Shown here in pieces: positions 53,115-61,595 of a stretch of 64,000 nucleotides of DNA (position 1 is its first letter; each line of letters opens with the position of its first letter). The translations under genes were made by a program, and so were the position numbers. The notes below the pieces were generated by a model. The model saw only the letters and a program-made list of their open reading frames with translations, was not told the origin of the DNA and did no database searches. The stretch covers positions 310,001-374,000 of the forward strand of contig NZ_JAHTLF010000003.1 in NCBI RefSeq assembly GCF_024614185.1. Reading direction: 5' to 3'. This DNA is from Nocardioides carbamazepini (GTDB lineage: Bacteria; Actinomycetota; Actinomycetes; Propionibacteriales; Nocardioidaceae).

Positions 53115-54497
53115 GTGGTCGGCATCGAGTCATATGCGGTCTACCTGCCCGTGCCGCGCCTGGACCGGGCCGACGTGGCCCGGGTCGTCGGCGGCCGGGG
53201 CAAGGGCGTGCGCCCCGTGGCGTCGTACGACGAGGACGCCACCACCATGGGTGTGGCGGCGGCCCGGGCCGCCCTGCGCGGGACCGCCGGCAGCGAGAGC
53301 CTCTGGTTCGCGACGACCCGCCCCGCCTACCTGGAGAAGTCGAACGCGGCCACCGTCGCGGCCGCCTCCGGCCTGGCCGCGGAGGTCGCGGCCTACGACC
53401 TGTCCGGCGCGCTGCGCGGCGGTGCGGGCGCATTGCGCGCCGGCCTGTCCGCGGGTGCGTCCGTGGTCGTCGCGAGCGACGTCCGCTACGGCCTGCCCGG
53501 TTCGGCGGACGAGGCCGAGGGCGCCGACGCCGCGGCCGCGCTCGTCGTCGGCCCCGACCCGGTCGCCGAGCTGGTCGGCACCGCGTCGCTGACGAGCGAG
53601 TTCCTCGACCGCTGGCGGATCCCCGGCGAGGTCCGCACCCGGACCTGGGAGGAGCGCTTCGGGGTCGAGGAGTACGTCCCGCTCGTCGAACGGGTCGTCG
53701 ACGACGTCCTCGGTCGCTGCGAGCTCAAGCGCGAGCAGATCGACCACGTCGTCATCAGCACCCCCCACGCGCGGGCCCGCGCCACGGCCCGCCGCGGCTT
53801 CGAGACCGCGCAGCTGGCTGCCTCCGACGCGGCGGGCCTCGGCTACGCCGGTGCCGCCGACCTCGCCGTCGGCCTGGCGCTGGCACTCGACGCCGCCTCG
53901 CCCGGTGACGTGGTCCTGGCGGTGTCGGCCACCGACGGCGCCGACGCCTTCGTCTTCCGGGTGACCGAGAAGCACGCGGCGGGCGCCCGCAGCGGCCTCG
54001 CCGACGCCCCTCCCGGACAGCCCGTCTCCTACGGCGACTTCCTCAACTGGCGAGGCCTGCTGCCGCGCGAGCCGGCCCGGCGTCCCGACGTCAAGCCGCC
54101 GGTCCCGCCGGCCGCGCGGCGTACCGCCGCCTGGAAGTTCGGCTTCGTGGCCGCTCAGTGCGGGTCGTGCGGCTATCGCAACCTCCCGCCGCGCCGGGTG
54201 TGCCTGCGCTGCTCGGCGACCGAGGGTTTCGAGCCGGTCTCGATGGTCGACGTCCCGGGCCGGATCGCGACGTTCACCGACGACTGGCTCTCCGAGTCCG
54301 TCCAGCTGCCGGCCCGCGTGGTCGCGGTCGACTTTGACGGAGGTGGTCGCTTCGAGTGCGAGATGACCGACGCCGTCGGTCGTGAGCTCGCGATCGGTGA
54401 CCGGGTGAGCCCGACCTTCCGGCTGGCCAGCGTGGCCGGCAACGGGGTCAGGAACTACGTGTGGAAGGTGCGTCCGCACCTCGAGGAGGAGGACTGA
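53115..54497 (+). CDS. HMG-CoA-synthase-like protein fused to a DUF35 Zn-ribbon/OB domain, catalytic Cys missing
   Basis: A 460-residue fusion. Residues 1-310 have the thiolase-like fold of HMG-CoA synthases (GIESYAVYLPVPRLDRADVA; ISTPHARARATARRGFE with H218). The segment that normally carries the acyl-binding Cys reads AYDLSGALRGGAGALRAG, with L100 where Cys is expected. Residues 340-460 are a DUF35 domain: a zinc ribbon C349-x2-C352 and C363-x2-C366, then an OB fold. In archaea, thiolase, HMG-CoA synthase and DUF35 proteins form one complex, and in steroid degradation DUF35 proteins pair with thiolase-fold aldolases. With the thiolase gene overlapping by one base, a complex is likely, but this half may be structural. 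AAGGAGG precedes the GTG. Confidence 0.82.
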   Translation: MVGIESYAVYLPVPRLDRADVARVVGGRGKGVRPVASYDEDATTMGVAAARAALRGTAGSESLWFATTRPAYLEKSNAATVAAASGLAAEVAAYDLSGALRGGAGALRAGLSAGASVVVASDVRYGLPGSADEAEGADAAAALVVGPDPVAELVGTASLTSEFLDRWRIPGEVRTRTWEERFGVEEYVPLVERVVDDVLGRCELKREQIDHVVISTPHARARATARRGFETAQLAASDAAGLGYAGAADLAVGLALALDAASPGDVVLAVSATDGADAFVFRVTEKHAAGARSGLADAPPGQPVSYGDFLNWRGLLPREPARRPDVKPPVPPAARRTAAWKFGFVAAQCGSCGYRNLPPRRVCLRCSATEGFEPVSMVDVPGRIATFTDDWLSESVQLPARVVAVDFDGGGRFECEMTDAVGRELAIGDRVSPTFRLASVAGNGVRNYVWKVRPHLEEED

Positions 54498-55684
54498 TGG
54501 GATCTCACGCCCTGGCGACGCCGGTCGCCGTGGTCGGCATGGCCTGCACCAACTTCGGTGAGCTCTGGGACCGCAACGTCGACGACCTGCTCGTCGAGGC
54601 GACCCACGGTGCCCTCGACTCCGCCGGCGGGCTCGGGGTGGGCGACGTCGACGCCTTCTGGCTCGGCTCGATGATCTCCGGCGTCTCCGGCCTGACCCTC
54701 ACCCGCCCGCTGAACATCTCCCACAAGCCCGTCACCCGGGTCGAGAACATGTGCGCGACGGGGTCCGAGGCCTTCCGCAACGCCTGCTACGCGGTCTCGT
54801 CCGGCGCGTACGACGTCGTGATGGCGGTCGGCGGCGAGAAGCTCAAGGACGCGGGCTACTCCGGCCTCGAGATGCCGAGCGTGCCCAACGACGGTACGCC
54901 GCCGGTGCTCAGCGCACCCGCGATGTATTCGATGATCGTGCCCGCCTACGCCCGCCGCTACGGCGTGTCCGAGGAGCAGATCAAGGAGGCGATGACGCAC
55001 ATCGCCTGGAAGAACCACAGCAACGGGGCCCGGAACCCGCGCGCGCAGTTCCGCAAGGAGGTGCCGAAGGAGACCATCGCCGCGGCGCCCACCCTCGCCG
55101 GGCGGCTCAGCGTCTTCGACTGCTCCGGCGTCGCCGACGGCGCGGCCGCGGCCGTGATCGTCCGCGCCGAGGACGCGCTGAAGTACACCGACAAGCCGCT
55201 CTACGTGCACGCGCTGGCGCTCGACGCCGGCTCCGGCACGGGCCGCAACGACAGCGACTACGACTACTCCGACCTCGCCGAGGCGGCGGCGTCGGCGCGC
55301 ACGGCGTACGCGCAGGCGGGGATCACCGACCCCGCCACCGAGATCTCGCTGGCCGAGGTGCATGACTGCTTCACGCCGACCGAGCTGGTCCTCATGGAGG
55401 AGCTCGGCTTCTCCGAGCGCGGCAAGGCGTGGCGCGACGTCCTCGACGGTCGCTATGACCGCGACGGCGCGCTGCCGGTCAACATCGACGGCGGCCTGAA
55501 GAGCTTCGGGCACCCGATCGGCGCCAGCGGGCTGCGGATGATCTACGAGATGTGGCTGCAGTTCCGCGGCGAGGCGGGGGACCGCCAGGTCGCGGACCCC
55601 CGGTTCGGACTGGTCCAGAACCAGGGCGGCAGCCCCGGCGACCTCGTCAGCGCCGTCACCATCGTCTCCGGCCGTCGACCCTGA
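54497..55684 (+). CDS. Thiolase / SCP-x-like acetyl-CoA acetyltransferase
   Basis: A 395-residue thiolase-superfamily protein of the SCP-x / lipid-transfer type. The nucleophile is in ENMCATGSEAFRNACYA, the HDCFTPTE motif follows in the middle, and FGHPIGASGLRMIYEM carries the second His. Unlike the Cys-less Ltp2-type aldolases, the Cys is present, so thiolytic activity is plausible. It overlaps the HMG-CoA-synthase/DUF35 gene by one base (TGATG) and probably forms a complex with it. Confidence 0.87.
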   Translation: MGSHALATPVAVVGMACTNFGELWDRNVDDLLVEATHGALDSAGGLGVGDVDAFWLGSMISGVSGLTLTRPLNISHKPVTRVENMCATGSEAFRNACYAVSSGAYDVVMAVGGEKLKDAGYSGLEMPSVPNDGTPPVLSAPAMYSMIVPAYARRYGVSEEQIKEAMTHIAWKNHSNGARNPRAQFRKEVPKETIAAAPTLAGRLSVFDCSGVADGAAAAVIVRAEDALKYTDKPLYVHALALDAGSGTGRNDSDYDYSDLAEAAASARTAYAQAGITDPATEISLAEVHDCFTPTELVLMEELGFSERGKAWRDVLDGRYDRDGALPVNIDGGLKSFGHPIGASGLRMIYEMWLQFRGEAGDRQVADPRFGLVQNQGGSPGDLVSAVTIVSGRRP

Positions 55685-55774
55685 CATGCACCGTCCGTGC
55701 GTACGCCGCCCGGCGTGGATCCCTTCCGTTAAGGTGTCCGAGCACATGGACCGGTTGCAGAAAGGCAGCGCAGC

Positions 55775-56380
55775 GTGAGTACTACCCGTCGCCGCTCGAC
55801 CGGCTCCCCGACGGGCGTCGCCCGCAAGGAGCTGATCCTGCGTGCCGCGGCCAAGGTGTTCTCGGAGAAGGGCTTCTCCGCGGCCACCGTCCGTGACATC
55901 GCCGACGACGCCGACATGCTGTCGGGGAGCCTCTACTACTACTTCGACTCCAAGGAGGCGATGGTCGAGGAGGTGCTCGTCGAGTACCTCGACTCGATGG
56001 TCCGGGGGTACGACGTGGCGGTCTCCGAGGCGGACGGCCCGGTCGTCGCGCTCGAGCAGCTCGTCGCCTGTGCCCTGCGGGGCCTGGTCGAGAACCGGCA
56101 GCACGTCACGATCCTGCAGAACGACTGGCACTACGTCGGTCCGATGAAGGGCATCGTCGAGCGCCAGCACCAGATCGAGAAGGTGTGGTTGGAGACGATC
56201 CAGCGCGGCATCGACGCGGGCGAGATCCGTGACGACATCGATGCCCGGATGATCTACCGCACGATCATGGGCGCGATCCAGGCGGTCATCCGCTGGTTCA
56301 ACCCCCGCGGCCGGGTCGGCATCGACCGGGTCATCGAGGTGCAGACCGCGATCCTGCTCGACGGGATCCGGACGGCCTGA
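55775..56380 (+). CDS. KstR2-like TetR regulator
   Basis: A 201-residue TetR regulator. LILRAAAKVFSEKGFSAATV followed by RDIADDADMLSGSLYYYFDS and the next KEAMVEEVLVEYLD closely resemble the DNA-binding half of KstR2, and the C-terminal DARMIYRTIMGAIQAVIRWF also fits. KstR2 responds to a CoA thioester of a steroid ring fragment and binds CAAGnnCTTG palindromes. Four such sites lie in this cluster (53064, 56436, 59474, 59496), so this protein is very probably the local repressor. None is directly in front of its own gene. GTG start. Confidence 0.85.
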   Translation: MSTTRRRSTGSPTGVARKELILRAAAKVFSEKGFSAATVRDIADDADMLSGSLYYYFDSKEAMVEEVLVEYLDSMVRGYDVAVSEADGPVVALEQLVACALRGLVENRQHVTILQNDWHYVGPMKGIVERQHQIEKVWLETIQRGIDAGEIRDDIDARMIYRTIMGAIQAVIRWFNPRGRVGIDRVIEVQTAILLDGIRTA

Positions 56381-56435
56381 CGGAGGCCGGACGAGAGCGC
56401 GCCGCCCGCGGCGCCCTCTCTTGTCAGCAGAGCAT

Positions 56436-56449
56436 AGCAAGCGCTTGCT
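56436..56449. promoter_or_regulatory. KstR2-type operator AGCAAGCGCTTGCT, perfect palindrome
   Basis: A perfect 14-bp palindrome matching AnCAAGnnCTTGnT, 25 nt upstream of the acyl-CoA dehydrogenase start at 56474 and 55 nt after the TetR stop. It makes the dehydrogenase, HMG-CoA lyase and MaoC genes a separate regulated transcript. Confidence 0.78.
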
Positions 56450-56473
56450 CGACATCGAGCGGGAGGAGACGTC

Positions 56474-57568
56474 ATGGCAGGTCTGGTTCTCAGTGCCGAG
56501 CTGTCGCCGGTGTTCGCGCGGTTCATGGACCAGCGCAGCCCGGTGGAGGTGAGCCGCCTCGGTGGGGCCGGGCTTCCCGAGCTGTGGGCCGGCCTGGTCG
56601 GCGAGGTCGGCGCCGCCGGCCTTCTCGTCGAGGACGAGTACGGCGGTCAGGGGGCCACGCTCACCGAGCTGGCCGCCGCGGTCGCCGAGACCTCGCGCTG
56701 CGGCTGGTCCGGCCCGCTGGTCGCGGCGTCCGGCGTCGCCGCCACCCTGCTGCGCCTGGTCGATCCCACGGATGCCACCGGCCTGCGCCGGGCGCTCGCC
56801 GAGGACGGGCGGGTCGTCGTACCCGCGCTGCACGAGGACGGTGCCGGCGCGGTCCTCGACGCGGCCGCCCGGCTCGACGGAGACGGCGCCACGCTCACGA
56901 TCAGCGGGCGCAAGACGTTCGTGGACAGCGGCACCCATGCCGACGCCTTCCTGGTCACGGCCGCCGGTGCCGATGGCGCCGTCGAGGTGGTGCTCGTGGA
57001 CGCCACGGCGCCGGGAGTGCTCGTGACCGCCATGGAGGCGGTCGACCCCGGGCGCGGCCTGGCCCTCCTCGATCTCGACGGGGCGCGGGCCACCGTGGTG
57101 ACATCGGGACCGGAGACGGCCGCGGCGGTGCGCGATGCCTGGCTGGTCGGAGCCCTCCTCACGGCCGTGGACGCCCTCGCCGCCGCCGACCGCGCGTTCC
57201 GGCTCGCCCGGGACTACGCGGTCGACCGCCAGCAGTTCGGCCGGTCGGTCGCCTCCTTCCAGAGCGTCAAGCACAAGCTCGTCGACATGTACGCCGAGCT
57301 CGAGACGGCGACCAGCGCCGTGCTGGTCGCGGTGGCCGCCGCGGCCGAGCAGGCGGACGACTGGCGCTTCGCCGCGTCCGCGGCCAAGGTCCGGGCCGGC
57401 GACGCGGCGATGCTCGTGCTGCGTGAGGCGGTCCAGGTCCACGGCGGCATCGGCTTCACCTGGGAGCACGAGATCTCCCACCACTTCCGCCGCGTCACCG
57501 CCGCGCGCGCCCTCTACGGCACGCCGACCGCCCACCGGGCGCTGGTGGCGGCGGAGCGGGGCTTCTGA
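56474..57568 (+). CDS. Acyl-CoA dehydrogenase, short type
   Basis: A 364-residue acyl-CoA dehydrogenase of the shorter actinobacterial branch. LLVEDEYGGQGATLTELAAA, GRKTFVDSGTHADAFLV, the helix ARDYAVDRQQFGRSVASFQS and QVHGGIGFTWEHEISHHFRR are present. The Glu that acts as base in the isovaleryl-type enzymes is not found in the corresponding helix (ALAAADRAFRLARD). Such proteins often form heterotetramers with a catalytic partner, as ChsE1-ChsE2 do in steroid breakdown; the partner could be the 51801 or 62486 protein. GGAGGAG before the ATG. Confidence 0.85.
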   Translation: MAGLVLSAELSPVFARFMDQRSPVEVSRLGGAGLPELWAGLVGEVGAAGLLVEDEYGGQGATLTELAAAVAETSRCGWSGPLVAASGVAATLLRLVDPTDATGLRRALAEDGRVVVPALHEDGAGAVLDAAARLDGDGATLTISGRKTFVDSGTHADAFLVTAAGADGAVEVVLVDATAPGVLVTAMEAVDPGRGLALLDLDGARATVVTSGPETAAAVRDAWLVGALLTAVDALAAADRAFRLARDYAVDRQQFGRSVASFQSVKHKLVDMYAELETATSAVLVAVAAAAEQADDWRFAASAAKVRAGDAAMLVLREAVQVHGGIGFTWEHEISHHFRRVTAARALYGTPTAHRALVAAERGF

Positions 57569-58479
57569 TGGGCGACGTCCCCTCCCGGGTCGTGCTGCGC
57601 GAGGTCGGCCCCCGCGACGGCCTGCAGAACGAGCCGCCCGTTGCCACGGCCGGCAAGGTCGAGCTCGTCGACGCGCTCGGGACGACGGGCCTGAGCGAGA
57701 TCGAGACCGTCTCCTACGTGCACCCGCGGGCGATCCCCCAGATGGCCGACGCCGCCGAGGTGTGGTCGGCGGTTCGGCGCCGCGACGACGTGCGCTACTC
57801 GGCGCTGGTGCCCAACCTGGTCGGCGCCCGCCGGGCGCTCGACGCCGGCTTCCGCGACATCGAGGTCGTCGTCTCGGCGTCGACCACCCACAACCTGCGC
57901 AACATCAACCGCACGCCGGAGGAGTCCCTCGACGGCATCGCGGAGGTGATCGACCTGGCCCACGGCGCGGGAGCGCAGTGCCAGGTGATCGTGGCGACCG
58001 CGTTCGGCTGCCCCTACGAGGGGGAGGTCGCGGAGGACGTCGTGGCGTCGTACGCCGCCCGGGCGCGTCGCGACGGCGCCGACAGCATCTGCTTCGGTGA
58101 CACCACCGGCATGGGCTCCCCGCCGCGGGTGCGCCGGCTCGTCGGCCGCTTCCGCGAGCTCGACGCGGACGCCCCGCTGACCCTGCACCTGCACGACACG
58201 CGGGGGACCGGCATGGCCAATCTCGTCGCGGGCCTGGAGATGGGGGTGTGGCGGTTCGACGCCAGCGTCGGCGGCCTCGGCGGCTGCCCGTACGCCCCGG
58301 GGGCGAGCGGCAACATCGCCACCGAGGAGGCGGTCTACCTGCTCGAGGAGCTCGGCATCGAGACCGGTGTCGACCTGGAGCGCCTCCTCGACGTCGCCGA
58401 GCTCGCGCAGCGCCTGGTCGGCCGCGAGCTGCCGTCCCGCCTGCTCAAGGCCGGGCCTCGCACCCGCCTGTCCGTCTGA
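57568..58479 (+). CDS. Hydroxymethylglutaryl-CoA lyase
   Basis: A 303-residue HMG-CoA-lyase-type TIM barrel. R16 and D17 (GPRDGLQNE), E46 in the SEIETVSYVHP strand, the metal ligands H207 and H209 (LHLHDTRG), and the signature GLGGCPYAPGASGNIATEE with C240 and N249 are all conserved. It cleaves HMG-CoA (or a close homologue) to acetyl-CoA and acetoacetate. This points to an isoprenoid-like or leucine-like methyl-branched acid in the pathway. ATG overlaps the previous TGA (TGATG). Confidence 0.9.
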   Translation: MGDVPSRVVLREVGPRDGLQNEPPVATAGKVELVDALGTTGLSEIETVSYVHPRAIPQMADAAEVWSAVRRRDDVRYSALVPNLVGARRALDAGFRDIEVVVSASTTHNLRNINRTPEESLDGIAEVIDLAHGAGAQCQVIVATAFGCPYEGEVAEDVVASYAARARRDGADSICFGDTTGMGSPPRVRRLVGRFRELDADAPLTLHLHDTRGTGMANLVAGLEMGVWRFDASVGGLGGCPYAPGASGNIATEEAVYLLEELGIETGVDLERLLDVAELAQRLVGRELPSRLLKAGPRTRLSV

Positions 58480-58529
58480 CCCGGCGCCGGCCGGCCACCC
58501 ATCCACCCGCACGCCCTCAGGAGGAAGCC

Positions 58530-59405
58530 ATGCCCCTCGACCCGACCCGCGTCGGCATGGTCACCGGACCCCACCCGGTGACCTGGACCGACAAGGACTC
58601 GCTGCTCTACGCCCTCGCCGTCGGCGCCGGCCAGGACGACCCGCTCGCCGAGCTCGGCTTCACGACGGAGAACAGCGAAGGCGTCACCCAGCAGGTGATC
58701 CCGACCTTCGCGGTGGTCCTCGGGCTGGCCCACGGCCTGCCGGACGTGGGCGACTTCGACCCGACCCGGGCGGTGCACGCCGAGCAGGAGTTCGAGGTGG
58801 ACGGGCCGCTCCCGGCGGCCGGTGAGGCGCAGGTCGTCACGACCGTGACCGAGATCTGGGACAAGGACCCGCACGCGGTCATGTGGACCGAGTCGGAGAT
58901 GGTCGACGCCGCGACCGGCCGGCGGCTGATGCGCAGCCGGCTGGGCGCCTTCTTCGGCGGCGCCGGCGGCTTCGGCGGCGAGCGTGGCCCCAGTCCCACC
59001 TGGACCGCGCCGGACCGGGCGGCGGACCTGGAGATCGACTTCGCCAGCCGGCCCGACCAGGCGCTCCTGTACCGCCTGACCGGGGACCGCAACCCGCTGC
59101 ACGCCGACCCGGTGTTCGCCGCCCGGGGCGGCTTCGAGCGCCCGATCCTGCACGGCATGTGCACCTACGGCTGTGCCGCGCGACTGCTGATCAACCATCT
59201 CGCCGGCGGTGACGCCGGCGCGCTGCGGTCCATGGCGGGCCGCTTCACCCGGCCGGTCCTGCCGGGCGACGCGCTGCGCCTGGTGGTGTGGCGCGACGGC
59301 GACGAGGGTCTGTTCCAGGTGCTGACCCCCGCCGGGGACGTCGTCATCGACCGCGGCAGGTTCGAGCTGACCCGTTCGGAGGTGCCTCAGGGCGCCCGCG
59401 GCTGA
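58530..59405 (+). CDS. MaoC-like double hot-dog enoyl-CoA hydratase
   Basis: A 291-residue protein with two hot-dog domains, the architecture of 17-beta-HSD4-type hydratase 2. The C-terminal domain has the catalytic motif YRLTGDRNPLHADP with D186 and H191 and FERPILHGMCTYG; the N-terminal domain is the non-catalytic half that holds the acyl chain. It hydrates a 2-enoyl-CoA to the (R)-3-hydroxyacyl-CoA. AGGAGGAAG directly before the ATG at 58530 decides the start. It is co-transcribed with HMG-CoA lyase. Confidence 0.9.
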   Translation: MPLDPTRVGMVTGPHPVTWTDKDSLLYALAVGAGQDDPLAELGFTTENSEGVTQQVIPTFAVVLGLAHGLPDVGDFDPTRAVHAEQEFEVDGPLPAAGEAQVVTTVTEIWDKDPHAVMWTESEMVDAATGRRLMRSRLGAFFGGAGGFGGERGPSPTWTAPDRAADLEIDFASRPDQALLYRLTGDRNPLHADPVFAARGGFERPILHGMCTYGCAARLLINHLAGGDAGALRSMAGRFTRPVLPGDALRLVVWRDGDEGLFQVLTPAGDVVIDRGRFELTRSEVPQGARG

Positions 59406-59473
59406 GCCTCACTGCGAAATACGTCGGAAATGCGACCTCGGGCCATTGCGTGACCGGCATCACTGTGCTTAAG

Positions 59474-59509
59474 ATCAAGCACTTGCTTCACATTAATCAA
59501 GCATTTGCT
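59474..59509. promoter_or_regulatory. Two KstR2-type boxes before the LivK-type gene
   Basis: ATCAAGCACTTGCT (59474-59487) matches AnCAAGnnCTTGnT fully; ATCAAGCATTTGCT (59496-59509) differs at one core base. Centres are 22 bp apart, two helix turns, so two dimers could bind on one face. They lie 27-60 nt upstream of the GTG at 59537. A further inverted repeat GTGCTT/AAGCAC (59465-59482) overlaps the first box. Confidence 0.7.
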
Positions 59510-59536
59510 TGACCCTCCCGCAAGAAAGGGACGCTC

Positions 59537-60709
59537 GTGTCTCGACTCATCACCCCCCGCCGCCGGTTCCGTACCGTTGCTGCGGCCATCACCACGGCGG
59601 CACTGGTCGCCCTCTCGGGATGCAGCTCCTCCGACGAGGGAGGCGACACCGAGTACCTCGTCGGCTTCCCCGCCCTCACCTCCGGCCCGGCCGCCTTCGC
59701 CGGCGTGCCGATCACCGAGGGTGCGAAGCTCGCCGTCGAGGAGATCAACGACAGCGACTTCCTCGGCGACGGGAAGACGATCAACCTCAAGATCGACGAC
59801 ATCAAGGGCGACCCGGCCCAGGCCATCGCGCTGTACAAGCAGTACGCCGCGGACGGCGCGTCCGGCGTCCTGTGCTGCGGCCTCTCCTCCGAGGCCGGTG
59901 CCCTCGCGCCGATGATCAAGCAGAGCAAGGTCCCCGCGATCGTCACCTCGGCGATCCTCGCCGGACTCGCCGAGCCGCCGTACGTCTACCGGCCGGTCGT
60001 GCTGCCCGCGGAGTCGGAGGGCATCTACGACCAGTTCGTCGACACCGTCGTCCCGGCCGAGGGCATCAAGACCGCCGTGCTCGTGGTCACCTCCGACAAC
60101 GACGGCATGGTCGGTGACGCCGAGATCTGGAAGGCGGCGCTGGAGCGCAACGGCGTGGACGTGGTGAAGACCATCAACACGTCGTCGACCGACACCAACT
60201 ACACCCAGGCCGCCACCGAGATCCAGTCGCTGGACCCCGACACCGTCGTCGCCAGCATGCTCGGCACCCCCGCCGCGCTCCTCGCCAAGTCGCTGCGCGA
60301 GCGCGACTACGACAAGCGGATCCTGACCAGCTACGGCGTCGACAGCGTCGAGCTCTTCAAGTCCTCTGGCGGCGGCCTCGCCGGTGCGCTGTTCGCTGTG
60401 CCCTTCCAGGCCGGCTTCACCGACAACGAGCTCGCCACGAAGTTCACCGAGGCCTACCAGGCCGAGTACGGCAAGGAGCCCGACATGTACGGCGCTCAGG
60501 GCTACACCGCCATGTGGCTGCTCGCCGAGGCCATCAAGGAGGCCGGCGACAAGGACCCGGCCAAGGTGGCCAAGGCGCTCGAGGGGATCACCTCGCAGGA
60601 CAGCGTCTACGGCGAGCTCGTCTACAAGGACGGCCAGGCCAGCCTGAACGCGCCGGGCTCCTATCTGGAGTGGAGCGCCGAAGGCACGCTCACCGAGTGG
60701 GCCGGCTGA
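59537..60709 (+). CDS. ABC-type substrate-binding lipoprotein (LivK-like, family 6)
   Basis: A 390-residue periplasmic-binding-fold lipoprotein. Signal peptide with lipobox VALSGC (C29). YLVGFPALTSGPAAFAGVPI and GAKLAVEEIN are the N-lobe motifs of branched-chain amino acid-type receptors; GAQGYTAMWLLAEAIKEAGD is the C-lobe helix. Permeases and ATPases are not in the visible part and may lie downstream or elsewhere. In KstR2-type clusters such receptors are thought to bind acids rather than amino acids. GTG start with GAAAGGGA upstream. Confidence 0.88.
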   Translation: MSRLITPRRRFRTVAAAITTAALVALSGCSSSDEGGDTEYLVGFPALTSGPAAFAGVPITEGAKLAVEEINDSDFLGDGKTINLKIDDIKGDPAQAIALYKQYAADGASGVLCCGLSSEAGALAPMIKQSKVPAIVTSAILAGLAEPPYVYRPVVLPAESEGIYDQFVDTVVPAEGIKTAVLVVTSDNDGMVGDAEIWKAALERNGVDVVKTINTSSTDTNYTQAATEIQSLDPDTVVASMLGTPAALLAKSLRERDYDKRILTSYGVDSVELFKSSGGGLAGALFAVPFQAGFTDNELATKFTEAYQAEYGKEPDMYGAQGYTAMWLLAEAIKEAGDKDPAKVAKALEGITSQDSVYGELVYKDGQASLNAPGSYLEWSAEGTLTEWAG

Positions 60710-60737
60710 CGATCGCCGCGTGAGGGAGAGGATGTCG

Positions 60738-61538
60738 ATGGACCTCGGAATCGCCTGCAGCTTCCGGACGACCGGAGGAGAGGCGCTCGGCACCGCGATC
60801 GCGCGGGCCGGCGTGGCCGCCGAGCAGGCGGGGCTCGCCTCCTGGTGGGCCGGTGGCGACCGCGAGGCCGCCACCGACCGGGCGCACGACCCGAACCTGG
60901 GCCTGCAGCGCCTCGCCCGGGCGACGAGCGGGATCCGACTCGGGCTGTCCGGCGACCTCCTCTCCCTCCACAGCGCGGCGGTCCGTGCCAAGCAGATCGC
61001 CAGCATCGACTGGTTCGGCGGCGGGCGGCTGGAGCTGGGGCTCGACCTCGGCACTCCGCCCGCTGCCCTGGCGGACCCGTTCCGCGACGTCGACGACCAC
61101 GTCGGCCGATCCCTCGACAACCTCGGCGCCATGCGTGCCCTGTGGACCGAGCGCCGCGCGTCGTACGCCGGCGAGCACGTCTCCTTCACCGGCGCCATCG
61201 CGCTCCCCAAGCCGGTGGGCGCGAGGGTGCCGGCCACCCACCTGCGTGCCACCTCGGCCGACGTCCTGGACCGGTACGTCGCCGCCCACGGCGCCCCCGC
61301 CGGATGGCTCGCCTGGCAGGCCGGTCGCGACGACCTGACCGCCTCGGTCGAGGTCCTCGGCAAGGTGCTCGGCGACGCCGCCGACGGCGTACGACGCACC
61401 TGGTGCGTCCCGGTCGCCGACCTGCCCGTGGCCCGCGAGGCGATCGCCTCGCTGCCGGTCCGCGTCGACGAGCTGGTCGCCGACCTGGACCACCTGCCGA
61501 CCGACGAGGAGATCGCCGCCATCGCGGCGTTCGCCTGA
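60738..61538 (+). CDS. Short LLM-family oxidoreductase
   Basis: A 266-residue LLM-like protein, shorter than the usual 300-350. It keeps the central strands (IRLGLSGDLLSLHSAAVRAK, DWFGGGRLELGLDLGTPP) and DNLGAMRALWTERRASYAGE, but the C-terminal barrel part is reduced. GGGAGAGG at 60724-60731 favours ATG 60738; ATG 60732 and GTG 60720 are in the same frame. It may need the neighbouring LLM protein as partner or may be degenerating. Confidence 0.72.
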   Translation: MDLGIACSFRTTGGEALGTAIARAGVAAEQAGLASWWAGGDREAATDRAHDPNLGLQRLARATSGIRLGLSGDLLSLHSAAVRAKQIASIDWFGGGRLELGLDLGTPPAALADPFRDVDDHVGRSLDNLGAMRALWTERRASYAGEHVSFTGAIALPKPVGARVPATHLRATSADVLDRYVAAHGAPAGWLAWQAGRDDLTASVEVLGKVLGDAADGVRRTWCVPVADLPVAREAIASLPVRVDELVADLDHLPTDEEIAAIAAFA

Positions 61539-61595
61539 GTCGCGGCACCCATCGACACACCCATCCAGCCACGCACGACCACGAGAGGAGCCTCG

